From Cristatella mucedo (taxonomy: Eukaryota; Bryozoa; Phylactolaemata; Cristatellidae), in the NCBI GenBank assembly GCA_009760855.2, contig WPIO01000003.1, positions 13,257,001 to 13,321,000 of the forward strand: a DNA stretch of 64,000 bases, given 5' to 3'. Under the pieces are notes generated by a model. It did no database searches, had not been told where the DNA came from, and saw nothing but the letters and a program-made list of their open reading frames with translations. How positions within the stretch are numbered: the stretch's first letter is position 1; each line of letters begins with the position of its first letter. Below are positions 32,802-43,200 of this stretch, one piece after another. Made by a program: the position numbers and the translations under genes.

Positions 32802-32924
32802 CTGCCAAGCGCCATGCCGAGGCGCGCTCTGTTAGCTCGCGCCGATAGTGGGTGCGGGCGTGAGTGCGACTGCCGAGGAGGAGGCGACCTAAATCGGCCG
32901 CTCTGCGCCTGCAAGAGAGTGCAC

Positions 32925-33050
32925 CTCGTCGAGCTCTTTTTCGTAGGCTACGCAAATGACGGCGAGCATGGCGTTGAGGAGCTGGTAAGTTCCGAAGAGC
33001 AGTACGACGACGAAGTAGAGAATACACAGCGGTCCCGTGGCAGCGGCAAC
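32925..33050 (-). CDS. Channel exon: domain I S6
   Basis: The exon is 126 bp, phase 0 to 0. The acceptor is GTCGCTTCTAG and the donor GAG|GTGCAC. It encodes VAAATGPLCILYFVVV, then LLFGTYQLLNAMLAVICVAY, an S6 helix with the asparagine (LLNAMLA) and the AVxxVAYE gating end seen in Nav DI S6, followed by an acidic tail EKELDE that starts the DI-DII linker. The introns on both sides are only about 100-120 bp. Confidence 0.92.
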
Positions 33051-33146
33051 CTAGAAGCGACGCGGCCCCCGCTGAGCGATCGGTCACCTCCGGCTAACGC
33101 TCGCTCGATGGGGGCGCGCAGGCCGTCCAGCGGGGTGTCTACTCGC

Positions 33147-33294
33147 CTTGGTGTACACGCTGTCCCAACCGTTTAGCACGATCAACTGAAAAGCGACTCT
33201 CACGGCGTCGCCGAAGCCATCGAAGGACAAGTAGCCCTTGTTCGGATTCGTCGCCGTTCCAATCTCTAAGCAGACGTAGCCCGGCGGACAGTGC
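33147..33294 (-). CDS. Channel exon: domain I pore loop with Asn in the filter
   Basis: The 148-bp exon begins after CACTCCCCAG and encodes CPPGYVCLEIGTATNPNKGY, the cysteine-containing turret typical of Nav DI, then SFDGFGDAVRVAFQLI and the filter region LIVLNGWDSVY. The position that is Asp in Nav DEKA channels is Asn here (NGW instead of DFW or DYW). The exon ends in phase 0 at a GC donor (AAG|GCGAGT). It opens a GC-rich cluster of four exons separated by short introns. Confidence 0.92.
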
Positions 33295-33299
33295 CTGGG

Positions 33300-34220
33300 G
33301 AGTGAATAAATGAATGGACGCGTCGAAAACTGCTCAGACTCGGCTGACGAATATTAGCAGCATTGACGCTTCGAAGGTTGCTGCGACAGGTTGCAGGCTG
33401 CTGCGACAGTAGCAACTCAGCGCAATGTGTAACGGTTGTAGTCGCTCGAGTTCTAAATCTTCATCTCGAACATTAGAATGAGGCTGATACGAGTACATGG
33501 ACAGGCATTACAAAAAGGGCCGATGTACTGGCTGCAGTTGACCCTATAAATTCACTAGCGGATCCATAAACCGGTAGGCCTCGCTTAAATTTATATTTAC
33601 TGGGTCTGTCTAAGCAGGAAGAGGTGAGACACTAGTCTCTACAACTGAACGTAGCCAGACTTCTTCTAGAAAGACACAACTTTGATGTCTCCTCGCTTAC
33701 CGTTTTAAAATGACGCCAAGTTGTGATGCCAAATGTAATTTCTCCCGCGACTTTGTCAGTGGAATCGGTACAAATTTGAAAGCCTTATCGGGACTTTAAG
33801 TCATAGCGAGGGTCTTCCAGCTGGTGAGTCATTTCGGCTTTTCTTCTGCCTAGCTATAAGCTTACATGCATGGCCATTAATTATCAGATTAAAATCGCGG
33901 GTACATGTTACTTATTAATATTGAAGTCGCTAGTACTTTGAAGCTTTCCGGACACTTTCTTGTGAAACATCACTTCCATTTACGGATGGACGAGACGGGG
34001 AACGGCTTTAATATTGTCCAACTCCACAAACGCAATTGTCTTTAAGCTTGGAGAGATTGCGTGTATTTTAACGCTGCTGTTGTAATTAATAAACTTTTAA
34101 CTGGACAGGGGACTGCAAATTAGTAACAATCACATTATTAACACGATGATTGTGTGTCTTATGTACTAGTAATCATTATTAAGTAACGAATTCGGAAAAT
34201 AGCCTGATTTGTAAGCAGTC
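33300..34220. other. Intron without recognised features
   Basis: The missing small exon between DI S5 and the DI pore must lie somewhere in 33295-42150, but I could not find it here. There is a minor repeat of GTTGCTGCGACAGG/GCTGCTGCGACAG near 33378-33410. AT-rich otherwise. Confidence 0.45.
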
Positions 34221-34224
34221 TGTC

Positions 34225-34310
34225 TTCATTTGGCAACGGGGCAAGGTACTCGCTCTCGACCACCAAGGTCTGGAGCTCAAGCGCAAGGTGCCTGGATAGA
34301 GATAATAATA
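34225..34310 (+). mobile_element. SINE-A fragment
   Basis: GCAAGGTACTCGCTCTCGAC, CAAGGTCTGGAGCTCAAGCG and GTGCCTGGATAGAGA correspond to the A-box half and start of the tail. It runs directly into the reversed tail of the next L2. Confidence 0.5.
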
Positions 34311-34315
34311 ATAAT

Positions 34316-35490
34316 AATGCTAATAATGATAATACACTTGATAAAGCCCCCTTGGAGAACTCAATTTTTCTCTAGGTGCTTTACACCTGCTGCAAAAGAA
34401 ACAAGGTCGAATGGTGAGCGGTATCATGCCCGACAAACAACATGAACAACACGGTTAGGGGTGACATGCACAAGGTCAGCACGCAAGTGTGGTCAGTGGC
34501 AGCATGAACAGTGCCAGCACGCATAAGCACATAAAGAACAAATCACAGGGACCCACTAAATGCTGACCCAAATAGGTGCGTTTTTAAGTTCTTTTTAAAT
34601 GTGGTCAATTCAGGGCATGTCATGATGCAAGTCGGGAGTGAGTTCCAGGCTTTAGGAGCAGTTTCAGGCTTTCTCCTGCTCGAGTCCTCTCCTCGACTTC
34701 CCCTGTCCCCGGGCCGACCCAGATGACTCATCCGAGGAGGATCACAGCTCTGCACCGGCCGACCCTGATGGTGAATCCACCATCTGTTCACCACTGGGTT
34801 ACAGGCCTGTGTCCACGCCACATAACAGGCGGACCACAGCCGTGCACCGGCCCCTCTCGGCGATGCTCCCAACAGCTGTTCACCAGCGGTTTAGCAGAGG
34901 AGAAGTACCGGCCTGCATCTAACTCAACTGTGCAAAGGATTTGAGGTTTGTACGAGGTATAGATAAACCGTTAGATTCCGAAAAGCGGGTAGTGCGATGC
35001 TTGGCCTGGTGGGGGAATAGATCTGAGAGATAGGCTGGAGCCAAAGAATGAAGTGAGCTAAAAGAGAGTGACAAAACCTTTATCGAATCGAGTCTATCCG
35101 TTGCTTGACTGGTAGCCAGTGCAGGTCGGCGAGAAGTGGTGTGATGTGGCAACTGCATCGCTCATGACAGACAAGCCTAGCTGCTGAGTTTTGCACCAGC
35201 TGTAATAGCCTGATTGCACATGCCGGTAGGCCAGCAAGCATTGAGTTACAGAAGTCAAGACGGGATGTCACAAATGCATTAACTAACTTAGATGTGGTAT
35301 CCTTATCTAAACAAGCCTGAATGTTAGCCATGTTATGGAGCTGAAAGTAGGCAGACTTGATTGTGGAGCTGATGTGGTCTTCTAACGAAAGGTCACTTTG
35401 GAACATAACACTTGGATTTCGTGCAGATTTAACAGGAGATAAGCTGGCAGAGCCAATTTTGAGCTCTAGCCTTTTCAATTTCTGAATTAT
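34316..35490 (-). mobile_element. L2 3' half, minus strand, with internal insertion
   Basis: The tail (TAATACACTTGATAAAGCCC) and 3' UTR run to 34675. The ORF resumes at 34925 and is well preserved at 35080-35478 (DKDTTSKLVNAFVTSRLDFC, ERCSCHITPLLADLHW). The 250 bases between are foreign and contain a duplication (34738-34895). Confidence 0.9.
34738..34895. repeat. Two-copy repeat inside an L2
   Basis: A unit of about 75 bases: ATCACAGCTCTGCACCGGCC ... CTGTTCACCACTGGGTTA is repeated as ACCACAGCCGTGCACCGGCC ... CTGTTCACCAGCGGTTTA. GC-rich, unlike its surroundings; origin unknown. Confidence 0.7.
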
Positions 35491-35539
35491 GTTCTCTTTA
35501 TGGTGCTATATTGATTAATTACAGTAAATACGCATTTAT

Positions 35540-36030
35540 GCACATCGCAGGCGGGGATGTCCTTATGACATGACAAGGTAAACCGGAGGGCGGCAGACTG
35601 GGTTCCGGGGGCCAGTCGGCCGGCAGGCTCTCTGGGCAGTGGCTCGAACAAGCGGCTGGTTGGCAGGGCGAGCTGCTCGTCGACCAGCAGAATTGAGGCT
35701 CTCAATCGGGGAACTCGCGGGCGTAACGAAGGTTTCGGGGGAGCAGCCCTCCCGAGCTGAGGGCACGCCTGCGAAAGGAATGCATCATTATGGCTGGATG
35801 CTGGTTCGGGCGCGATTCGTCCTCCTGCTTCGCGAGATCCGCCCTTCTTGAAGACAGTATTGCCAAGCCCGCTAGAGGGGCCAATCCCATCAGCCAGCCC
35901 TTCGCTGCGGTCATGCTTCTTGGGCCCAGTCGACCTCTCGTCGGGCGAAGGCACACTGTAAGCAATCGGCCGCGTTTGGAAGCATGGGTATGTTCTGTTG
36001 ATAGGAAATGTTCTGTTGATGCTAAATAAG
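35540..36030. other. GC-rich block with overlapping open frames, unidentified
   Basis: Both strands are open for 60-155 codons here (for example 35487-35954 minus), mainly because GC-rich DNA has few stops. I recognise no protein family and see no splice or start context that favours a frame. It may be part of an unclassified repeat. Confidence 0.3.
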
Positions 36031-36039
36031 GGCCTCGTA

Positions 36040-37740
36040 AGGTCTACCTATTCCTGATGTATGTATTTAGCCATTTATTTATTTAATCGTTTGTGCGATG
36101 CATTCGCTGTAGAATTTTTATAGCTTGGGGTTCTCAGTTTCTCTCCCACAGGACAGGGTCAAATGTCAGCCCTCGGTATCTTGCTATTGTTAAATCTCCT
36201 AAAATAGTGATCCCATCAACTTGAAAGTTAGAGTGCGTGACGTTTTGCACGTACGCATAATTGGCGTCTCCCGTGCATATTGGACATGACTAGATAGGCC
36301 AATTTTAATATACATTGGTTTTTTGTTCTAAAACTAATTTTGTATATACGCTGACTTGTTGTGTTCCAACACGTTTTGTCATAATGCTATACTCGTGTAA
36401 TTCAAATGTCACAAGTATGCTAATGATATCCGATGGACGTAAAACTTGAGGTATAGGCTCCTCGGTATGTGCTTCAAAGTTGTGACAGTAACCCGAGTGA
36501 CTCGGGAAGTGTGCACGCTTTAAATCATCGATTGTCTTCAGGGGTGTTTTAGAACACTTCGCAACGGAACTGAAAAAATCTGCAGAATGGCCGATTTTAT
36601 TTTTTCCAAAAAGCCATTTATTTTTATCCGGAAAACCGCGACCTTGACTTGTACAGGTCATCATAAGGTCATCACAACAACTATGGCTACATCAAAAGAT
36701 AGCTCATGTTACCCTTGTTGTTTGTGCCAATTTGTATGCCGATCGCTCCATTGGTATTTGAGAAATATCAATAAATTTGCTGAGGGAGATCAATTCTAGC
36801 GGGGTGGGGACATAACTCCCCAGCCCTCGGCCATTGCGACATTCCCCGTTAGGGATTCGAAAAAATTACACCAATGTAGCCATAGAGCGAATAGCTGGCT
36901 GTAAGCTGCTCGATGCTGAACTGGTCAAAATGCTGAGCCCTCGCTTAACTCGGACGCCGGTCAGAGCCTCTGACGTTCTCAGCCAAAGTGCAACACGTAG
37001 CACGACTTCTCAAGTTCAAATTCGCAGCGTCGATAGCGGCCCGGTGGCTTCGGTAAGCACGCTCGCCGCGCGAAACGCCACAAGGGAGAGCGGGCGATAA
37101 ATATACTGCCAATGGCGTATCGGCTCGCTCGTCGCAAGGCGAGCCCGACTCGCGTCAATGCTCTTCACTAGGGCTCCGGTTTTAAAAAAGAAATTACAGG
37201 GCACGGTATAACAATAGAAGCCGGGCGACGTTCGGGATTGGTAAAAAGGCCTGTCAGCGATAGACGAGAAGCAGTTAATTTCGCTCTTTTGAAAACTGCG
37301 TCCAACATACCGAGACCCGGTTGCGTTACCACATAGTCTCCAGTCGCCATCTGCATCCTTCTCCTTATCCCAATTACCTAAAATAGCACGGACATAGCAG
37401 CGAGAACATTTCGACCAAATTGCAAATGCAGCACTTGCCTAGCGGCGGCGACGATGCGCATGGATAAGTCGATAGATTAGAACGAGCACGTTGCGCTGAC
37501 GCGGAAGCAATGCGGAAAAATGCATTTCTCCTTCATCCGGAATCATGGGCAAACCGCACTATGCAAAAATATCCTTCCATCCATTTTCACCTGTATTAAT
37601 TCGATGCTTGCCTACGAGCATGAGCGCTTGCTTTGTCTCTCTGCCGCTACTTGGAGGGACCTTCGTGTGGCTCATATCTGCGCTTGAGCACGGTGGGAAG
37701 CCTGCTCGCTCCATTTTGGAATACTTTACGAAGCAGCAGG
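36040..37740. other. Intron without recognised features
   Basis: A 119-codon minus ORF (36305-36664) has no family resemblance I can name. No exon, SINE or LINE was recognised. Confidence 0.4.
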
Positions 37741-37758
37741 AAAAGTCTCGGTCTGACG

Positions 37759-38015
37759 CAGCGGCGAAGCCAGTATTTTCATCTAGGGGACTAGGTCAGC
37801 ATAACTATCGTATAGGCCCGCTATTAATGAAAGATTTTAGCCCAAAATCACAATGCTCATTCGAAATAAACTCAGTGGTTGGTCATCTAATAGAAATAAA
37901 ACATAACTTCGTTGTTGGTAACGATCGGGTGGGTGTAGGATTAGAGGGTGATATGCGTCACTGCCTCGCTGAATGGGGAGAAAATGTCCCTCTAGCCCCC
38001 TGGCTCTACCATTTG
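37759..38015. mobile_element. Possible hAT-like MITE
   Basis: The left end CAGCGGCGAAGCCAG and the reverse complement of the right end CAAATGGTAGAGCCAG are similar. The flanks GTCTGACG (37751-37758) and GTCAGACG (38016-38023) form an 8-bp duplication with one mismatch. 257 bp. A plus-strand ORF of 169 codons spans it and is probably chance. Confidence 0.55.
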
Positions 38016-38850
38016 GTCAGACGGCGTCCATTTCAACTAGCTGAACTTTTATAGAACTCGGACTCTCATACTCCCAGTTGTGCGAATCTGAATTGCACGC
38101 TTGTACAACTTTTGTATACAACTTTCCAACTTATTCAAAAGCCCCGTTTCATTATAAGAAGCCTTTTTATTGGTCTGCATGGATAATAAAGGTATTTTTT
38201 GCCAAACCAGTTGCCTGGTGTTCGCTTGAGTACCCTTCAAGTTGAAACCTTGTGTCAAGTGCCGAGTTAATCACGAAACTGCCAGGTTGTGATATAATTG
38301 TCAATTGACCGGAAAATCAGGCTAGCGTCATTAGTATTCTAATCTGGTATTTTACGGTCCAGAACCCTCAACACCGAAAAAAATGCCATGATTTTTAAAA
38401 CATTGATATGCAACCTTAGCAGACTTTTACTTTAGTTAAAATTTATGGCATGTGGGTGTCTTAACTACTCGTTAACAGCAATTATAAAAACAAATATTTA
38501 ACAACTAATTGCACGCAAGACACAGTAAAAAAAATTGCTTTTTTTTAATGAAAAATTTTGTAAGTCAGGGTCAATATATAGTGAAAATTCTCGGCAATCG
38601 GAAATTACCTGAGGCCTCTTGATCGGTATTTATGAATACCTTGGAGTATTTCTGAGCCATTAAAATGAATAAATCTTAACAAAGAATTGTTTCGGTATGA
38701 AACCTTGATTTATCAATGTTGGACCTTATAGTTGGTCACTTGGTGCAACATAAAGAAAATTACTCTAGAAGTTCCTAGTAATAATCCATGCATAGCAGTC
38801 GCTACCCTCCTTGAAACTAAATTGTCACTTAATTAATCCTATTAATAATT

Positions 38851-39020
38851 CTTAGCTGATTAAACAGTCTCGTTTTGTTTAGCGACAGAAGAGCCTTTAC
38901 GGATGTCACCACCGCTTGCAGTGGCGATAAAGAATCGCCCACTGCAGGAATCGAACCCACGACCTTGGGACCAAGGTCGTGAAAGCAACCGCCTTACCTA
39001 GTGTGCCATCACGGCTCATC
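38851..39020 (-). mobile_element. SINE-B, minus strand
   Basis: CTTAGCTGATTAAACAGTCT, GGAATCGAACCCACGACCTT and GTGCCATCACGGCTCATC in the reversed order of the family; well preserved. Confidence 0.9.
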
Positions 39021-39204
39021 AGACTTCCCTATTTACATACATTAGCTCTGGATTAACCTGTAAATAGAGAACCTAAACGAAAGAAAAGGAGAAACTAAAA
39101 AGAAAAAAGAGAACTAAACGACTCAAAACGTCGCATGTTTTTCTACTGAACAAATTACCTTAGCTATCTAACTAAATTCTCCAGCTACCTACCAACGGCA
39201 ATCG

Positions 39205-39902
39205 TTTCAGCAAACTTTCGGCAGCTTTTGATACCATCGATCACAAAGTTCTCCTAGAGCGCCTCTCGCCTGGGCATCACTGGCACTGCTCTGCAGTGGT
39301 TCAGGTCCTATCTCAGTGGGAGACTCCAGAGTATTGACGTGAATGGACAAAGATCATCTGAAGTGCCTCTGAAATATGGAGTACCTCAGGGCTCAGTGCT
39401 AGGTCCGGTTCTTTTCACGGTTTATACTCTCCCTCTTGCTGATGTGATTGCCAAGCACAATCTAGGCTTTCACTTCTATGCGGATGACACTCAGTTGTAC
39501 CTTTGCTTTGATCCCTCCCAGCCTTCGAGCACCTCAAACTCTCTCAACTCACTTGCTGCATGTATTGATGACATCCGCATATGGATGGCAGCAAATTTTC
39601 CAAAACTAAACGATGATAAAACTAACTTACTAGTTATGGGCAAACCCAGTGTGATTCAGAAATTGGAAAGGCTGACGCTCAAAATTGGCTCTGCCAGCAT
39701 ATCTCCAGTTGAATCAGCTCGAAATCTAGGTGTCATGTTCCAAAGCGACCTCTCGTTAGACGACCATATCAGCTCCACAGTCAAATCTGCCTATTTTCAG
39801 CTCCATAACATTGCTAAAATTCGGGCTTGTTTAGATAAAGATACCACGTCCAAGTTGGTCCATGCATTCGTGACATCCCGTCTTGACTTCTGCAACTCAC
39901 TT
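39205..39902 (+). mobile_element. L2 reverse transcriptase, best-preserved copy (5' piece)
   Basis: A 204-codon ORF (39339-39953) carries the RT core: YGVPQGSVLGPVLFTVYTLP, then HFYADDTQLYLCFDPSQP with the catalytic Y-A-D-D, then NFPKLNDDKTNLLVMGKPSV and the thumb region. Upstream, TTTTGATACCATCGATCACA (F-D-T-I-D-H) is the RT motif A region, slightly frame-broken. The copy is split by a minus L2 insertion at 39903 and resumes at 40853. Confidence 0.93.
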
Positions 39903-40852
39903 ATAATAATAATAATAATATTGCACTTGATAAAGCGCCCTCAGAGAACTTAATCTCTTTCTAGGCGCTTTACATTTGCTGCAAAGTGATACGCAATAGA
40001 ATAGTAAGTAAAATCATGCTTGAAAAACAAACAAAATGAATAACATGGTTAGGGGTTACATGCACTGGGTCAGCATGCAAATGTGGTTAGTGGCAGCATG
40101 AACAGTGTCAGCACGCATAAGCACATCGAGGACGAATCACAAGGACCCACTAAATGCTGTCCTAAATAGGAATGTTTTTAAGTTTCTTTTAAATGTGGTC
40201 AGGTCAGGGGATGTTCTGATGCAGGTCGGGAGGGAGTTCCAGGCTGTGGGAGCATACGAGCTAAATGCACGGTCTCCAAAGGATTTAAGGTTTGTACGAG
40301 GTATTTCTAGACTGTTGGATTCCGAAAAGCGAGTGGTACGATGCTTTGCCTGATGGGGTAGTATCTCTGAAAGATAGGCTGGAGCCATAGAATGAAGAGA
40401 CCTAAAAGTGAGCGACAAAACCTTGAAGTCAATCCGTTGCTTGACTGGTAACCAGTGCAGGTCGGCGAGAAGTGGAGTAATGTGGCAACTGCGACGCTCA
40501 CGGCAGACAAGCCTAGCTGCAGAGTTTTGCACCAGCTGCAATCGCCTGATCGCACATGCTGGTAGGCCAGTAAGCAGTGAGTTGCAGAAGTCGAGACGAG
40601 ATGTCACGAATGCATGGACCAACTTGGACGTGGTATCCTTATCTAAACAAGCCCTAATTTTAGCAATGTTATGAAGCTGAAAATAGGCTGATTTGACTGT
40701 GGAGCTGATGTGGTCGTCTAACGAGAGGTCGCTTTGGAATATGACACCTAGATTTCGAGCTGATGCAACTGGAGATATGCTGGCAGAGCCAATTTTGAAA
40801 GTCAGCCTTTCCAATTTCTGAATAACACTAGGTTTGCCCATAACTAGTAAGT
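39903..40852 (-). mobile_element. Young L2 copy nested inside another L2
   Basis: A 5'-truncated L2 on the minus strand, from NLLVMGKPSV to the ORF end (234 codons open, 40137-40841), 3' UTR, hairpin and an (ATT)n tail at 39904. Sequence is close to that of its host element (my eye estimate is about 95 per cent). CACTT borders both ends, a possible target duplication. Confidence 0.93.
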
Positions 40853-41521
40853 TGCACTTCTTACTGGCCTACCAGCATGTGCGATCAGGCGATTGCAGCT
40901 GGTGCAAAAAAGGCTTGTCTGTCGTGAGCGTTGCAGTTGCCACATTACTCCACTTCTCGCCGACCTGTACTGGCTACCAGTCAAGCAACGGATTGACTTC
41001 AAGGTTTTGTCGCTCACTTTTAGGTCCCTTCATTCTATGGCTCCAGCCTATCTGTCAGATATACTACCCCATCAGGCTAAGCATCGTAACACCCGCTTTT
41101 CGGAATCCAACAGTCTACAAATACCTCGTACAAACCTTAAACCCTTTGGAGACCGTGCATTTAGTTCGTATGCTCCCAAAGCCTGGAACTCCCTCCCGAC
41201 CTGCGTCAGAACATCCCCTGACCTGACCACATTTAAAAGGAACTTAAAAACACACCTATTTAGGACAGCATATAATGGGTCCCTGTGATTCGTCCTTGAT
41301 GTGTTTATGCGTGCTGACACTGTTCATGCTGCCACTAACCACATTTGCATGCTGACCCAGTGCATGTCACTAACCATATTATTCATTGTGTTTGTTTTTC
41401 AAGCATGATTTTACTTACCATTCAATTGCATTTCCCTTTGCAGCAAATGTAAAGCGCCTAGAAAGAGATTGAGTTCTCTGAGGGCGCTTTATCAAGTGAA
41501 TTATTATTATTATTATTATTA
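40853..41521 (+). mobile_element. L2 3' half (continuation of 39205-39902)
   Basis: Resumes with TACTGGCCTACCAGCATGTG (TGLPACAIR) exactly where the upstream piece stopped. A 131-codon open frame (40893-41288) runs to FRTAYNGSL and stop. The 3' UTR ends with AAAGCGCCTAGAAAGAGATT, the GGCGCTTT arm and six ATT units. Confidence 0.93.
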
Positions 41522-41885
41522 TGGATTACGGTTTTGCCATAGTAATCACACACTTTTTTCTTGCTTAAATTTTAAAACATTTTATTTGTCTACCACAAGA
41601 TAACTCGAAAACTTGGGCGAAGAGAAAGTAAGAAGATCACATTTTCATCAAGGTCACTAAGAAGGTCCTGCTTTCCCTTTATTTAACGCTCTCGAATATT
41701 TTCTTTACAGTGTTAAGTTCTTGATACAGTCGGTGGATAAGTTAAGCCAATCTACTTTTATTTACTTGTACGCGGGATATGGTAAAAATGAAAGGATAAA
41801 GCATGTGAAATCATGCGGCTCACATTTCTATTAATGTTCCAGCATTTAAAATTTTCAACTCTGTCCATTTACTAAACAAGCAAAA

Positions 41886-42042
41886 GCTTAGCTGATTTAA
41901 CATCCTCGTTTATATAGCGGCAGACGAGCCATATGGCTATACCCGCCGCTTGCAGCGGGCGATAAAGAATCGTCCACAGCGGGACTTGAACCCACGACCT
42001 GGGTCGTGAAGAGCGAGCGACCTCTTGGGCTAAGACCCGGTA
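41886..42042 (-). mobile_element. SINE-B, diverged copy next to the DI S5 exon
   Basis: GCTTAGCTGATTTAACATCC, CAGCGGGACTTGAACCCACG and a head with several changes (CTTGGGCTAAGACCCGGTAC). Confidence 0.75.
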
Positions 42043-42150
42043 CGACAAACATTGTCTAGCTCACGATCGATTGCATTTAGAGCACTTTTAAGAATTCGTC
42101 ACCAAGCCCGACATTTTCATGTGCGCATTAATTAATCCCGACAGCCTTAC

Positions 42151-42369
42151 TGGTATTGGAAATCCAGGCCAAGTATGTGATTAGACTATCGTTGCTTGAT
42201 TTCGGTATGACGGTAGTGTTAAACGCAGCGACGCATCTGTTTCTGAACTTTCCCATGAACACTTGTAGGCCAATTAGAGCGAATATGCACAGCCACACGG
42301 AGCAGACGAGCATGACTTCGGCCATAGGCTTGGCGGCCCTCCAGAGTCCCTTCACGAGAGTGTCTATGC
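42151..42369 (-). CDS. Channel exon: domain I S4-S5 linker and S5
   Basis: The 219-bp exon follows the acceptor CAACTGTTGCAG and encodes the S4-S5 linker (GIDTLVKGLWRAAKPMAEVM), then S5 with the strongly Nav-like string FALIGLQVFMGKFRNRC, then part of the extracellular S5-P loop with possible N-glycosylation sites (NTT, NDS). The donor is CCA|GTAAGG, leaving one base. The next exon I can identify (DI pore) needs two leftover bases, so a small exon is missing between them. Vertebrate Nav genes also have a small exon at this point. Confidence 0.9.
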
Positions 42370-43004
42370 CTGCAACAGTTGCATAGCAACTATACCATTT
42401 AACGGCATGTAACCGACCAGCGAGAGCTATTCGTGCGCAACGTAAATCCAACAAAAACCAAGAAGATAATGCAAGCGCATCTCTGTATGCACAGACTCGT
42501 GACAAAGCTTGCTATAAGTTATTCTGATTTTAATATTCTGAGACAATCACTTACGCCACGCCTTCAGATTTCCATTAGTCCCTCTAGTACTCTTTTCTTG
42601 GTCTGGATTTAAAACTTTAAGTCAGGGAAATTTCCAAAAACGTGTAGTCTTGCTGGATCGTAGCTTGAAAATCTTGTGGAACTGATTAGAATACTCGCAC
42701 GTTGGGCAGGTCAAGTCACGCTATATCTGTAATTAATGAAATTATAACCAGCCAGAAATTGAAGTACCTGTCGGTCTTCTATTGCCTGATAGACTATTGC
42801 ATGATATGCTAGCTCGAGAGAATTTTTATTTTCCTTTCCCAACTCTACTTCAGTTTCCACTTTTAAGGCCCTAACTAACGACCTGATCTCGGCTTCTATT
42901 TCCCAGTGACTCTGTATACCTCGTAACTAGTATCCATCTTCCGAGAGACCTTGAATTTTGCCGCGCACAATAACAAACACAATAAATATTTGGTAGGTCG
43001 TTGT

Positions 43005-43200
43005 TTTTGTCCAGCATCCTTCTTACAAAAAAAAGGTCATTATCAGACCACTCATTAAGAATTCATTTAGCACCTCAGCCCTCCATGTTGAGTCTGCCTA
43101 CCTACCACCTACGTAACATTGAAAAAATTCTTGCTTGCTTAGATAAGGACTACACAGCCAAGCTGTTCCATCCATTCGTGACATGCTGACTAGATTTTTT
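43005..43200 (+). mobile_element. L2 ORF fragment, diverged
   Basis: CATCCTTCTTACAAAAAAAA and CAGACCACTCATTAAGAATT match the RT N-terminal region (compare 62870-62905). Then, after a deletion, GCTTGCTTAGATAAGGACTA and CATTCGTGACATGCTGAC match the thumb. A foreign segment follows from about 43200 to 43590. Confidence 0.7.

Noticed and set aside
32462-33087. Arg/Ala-rich minus ORFs of 142-150 codons, and plus-strand ORFs at 31858-32397
   Set aside because: Wrong frames of the GC-rich channel exons. The correct frame is fixed by S1-S4 and S6 motifs and phase.
37545-38054. 169-codon plus ORF as a hypothetical gene
   Set aside because: Half of it overlaps a probable MITE; no family resemblance or splice context.
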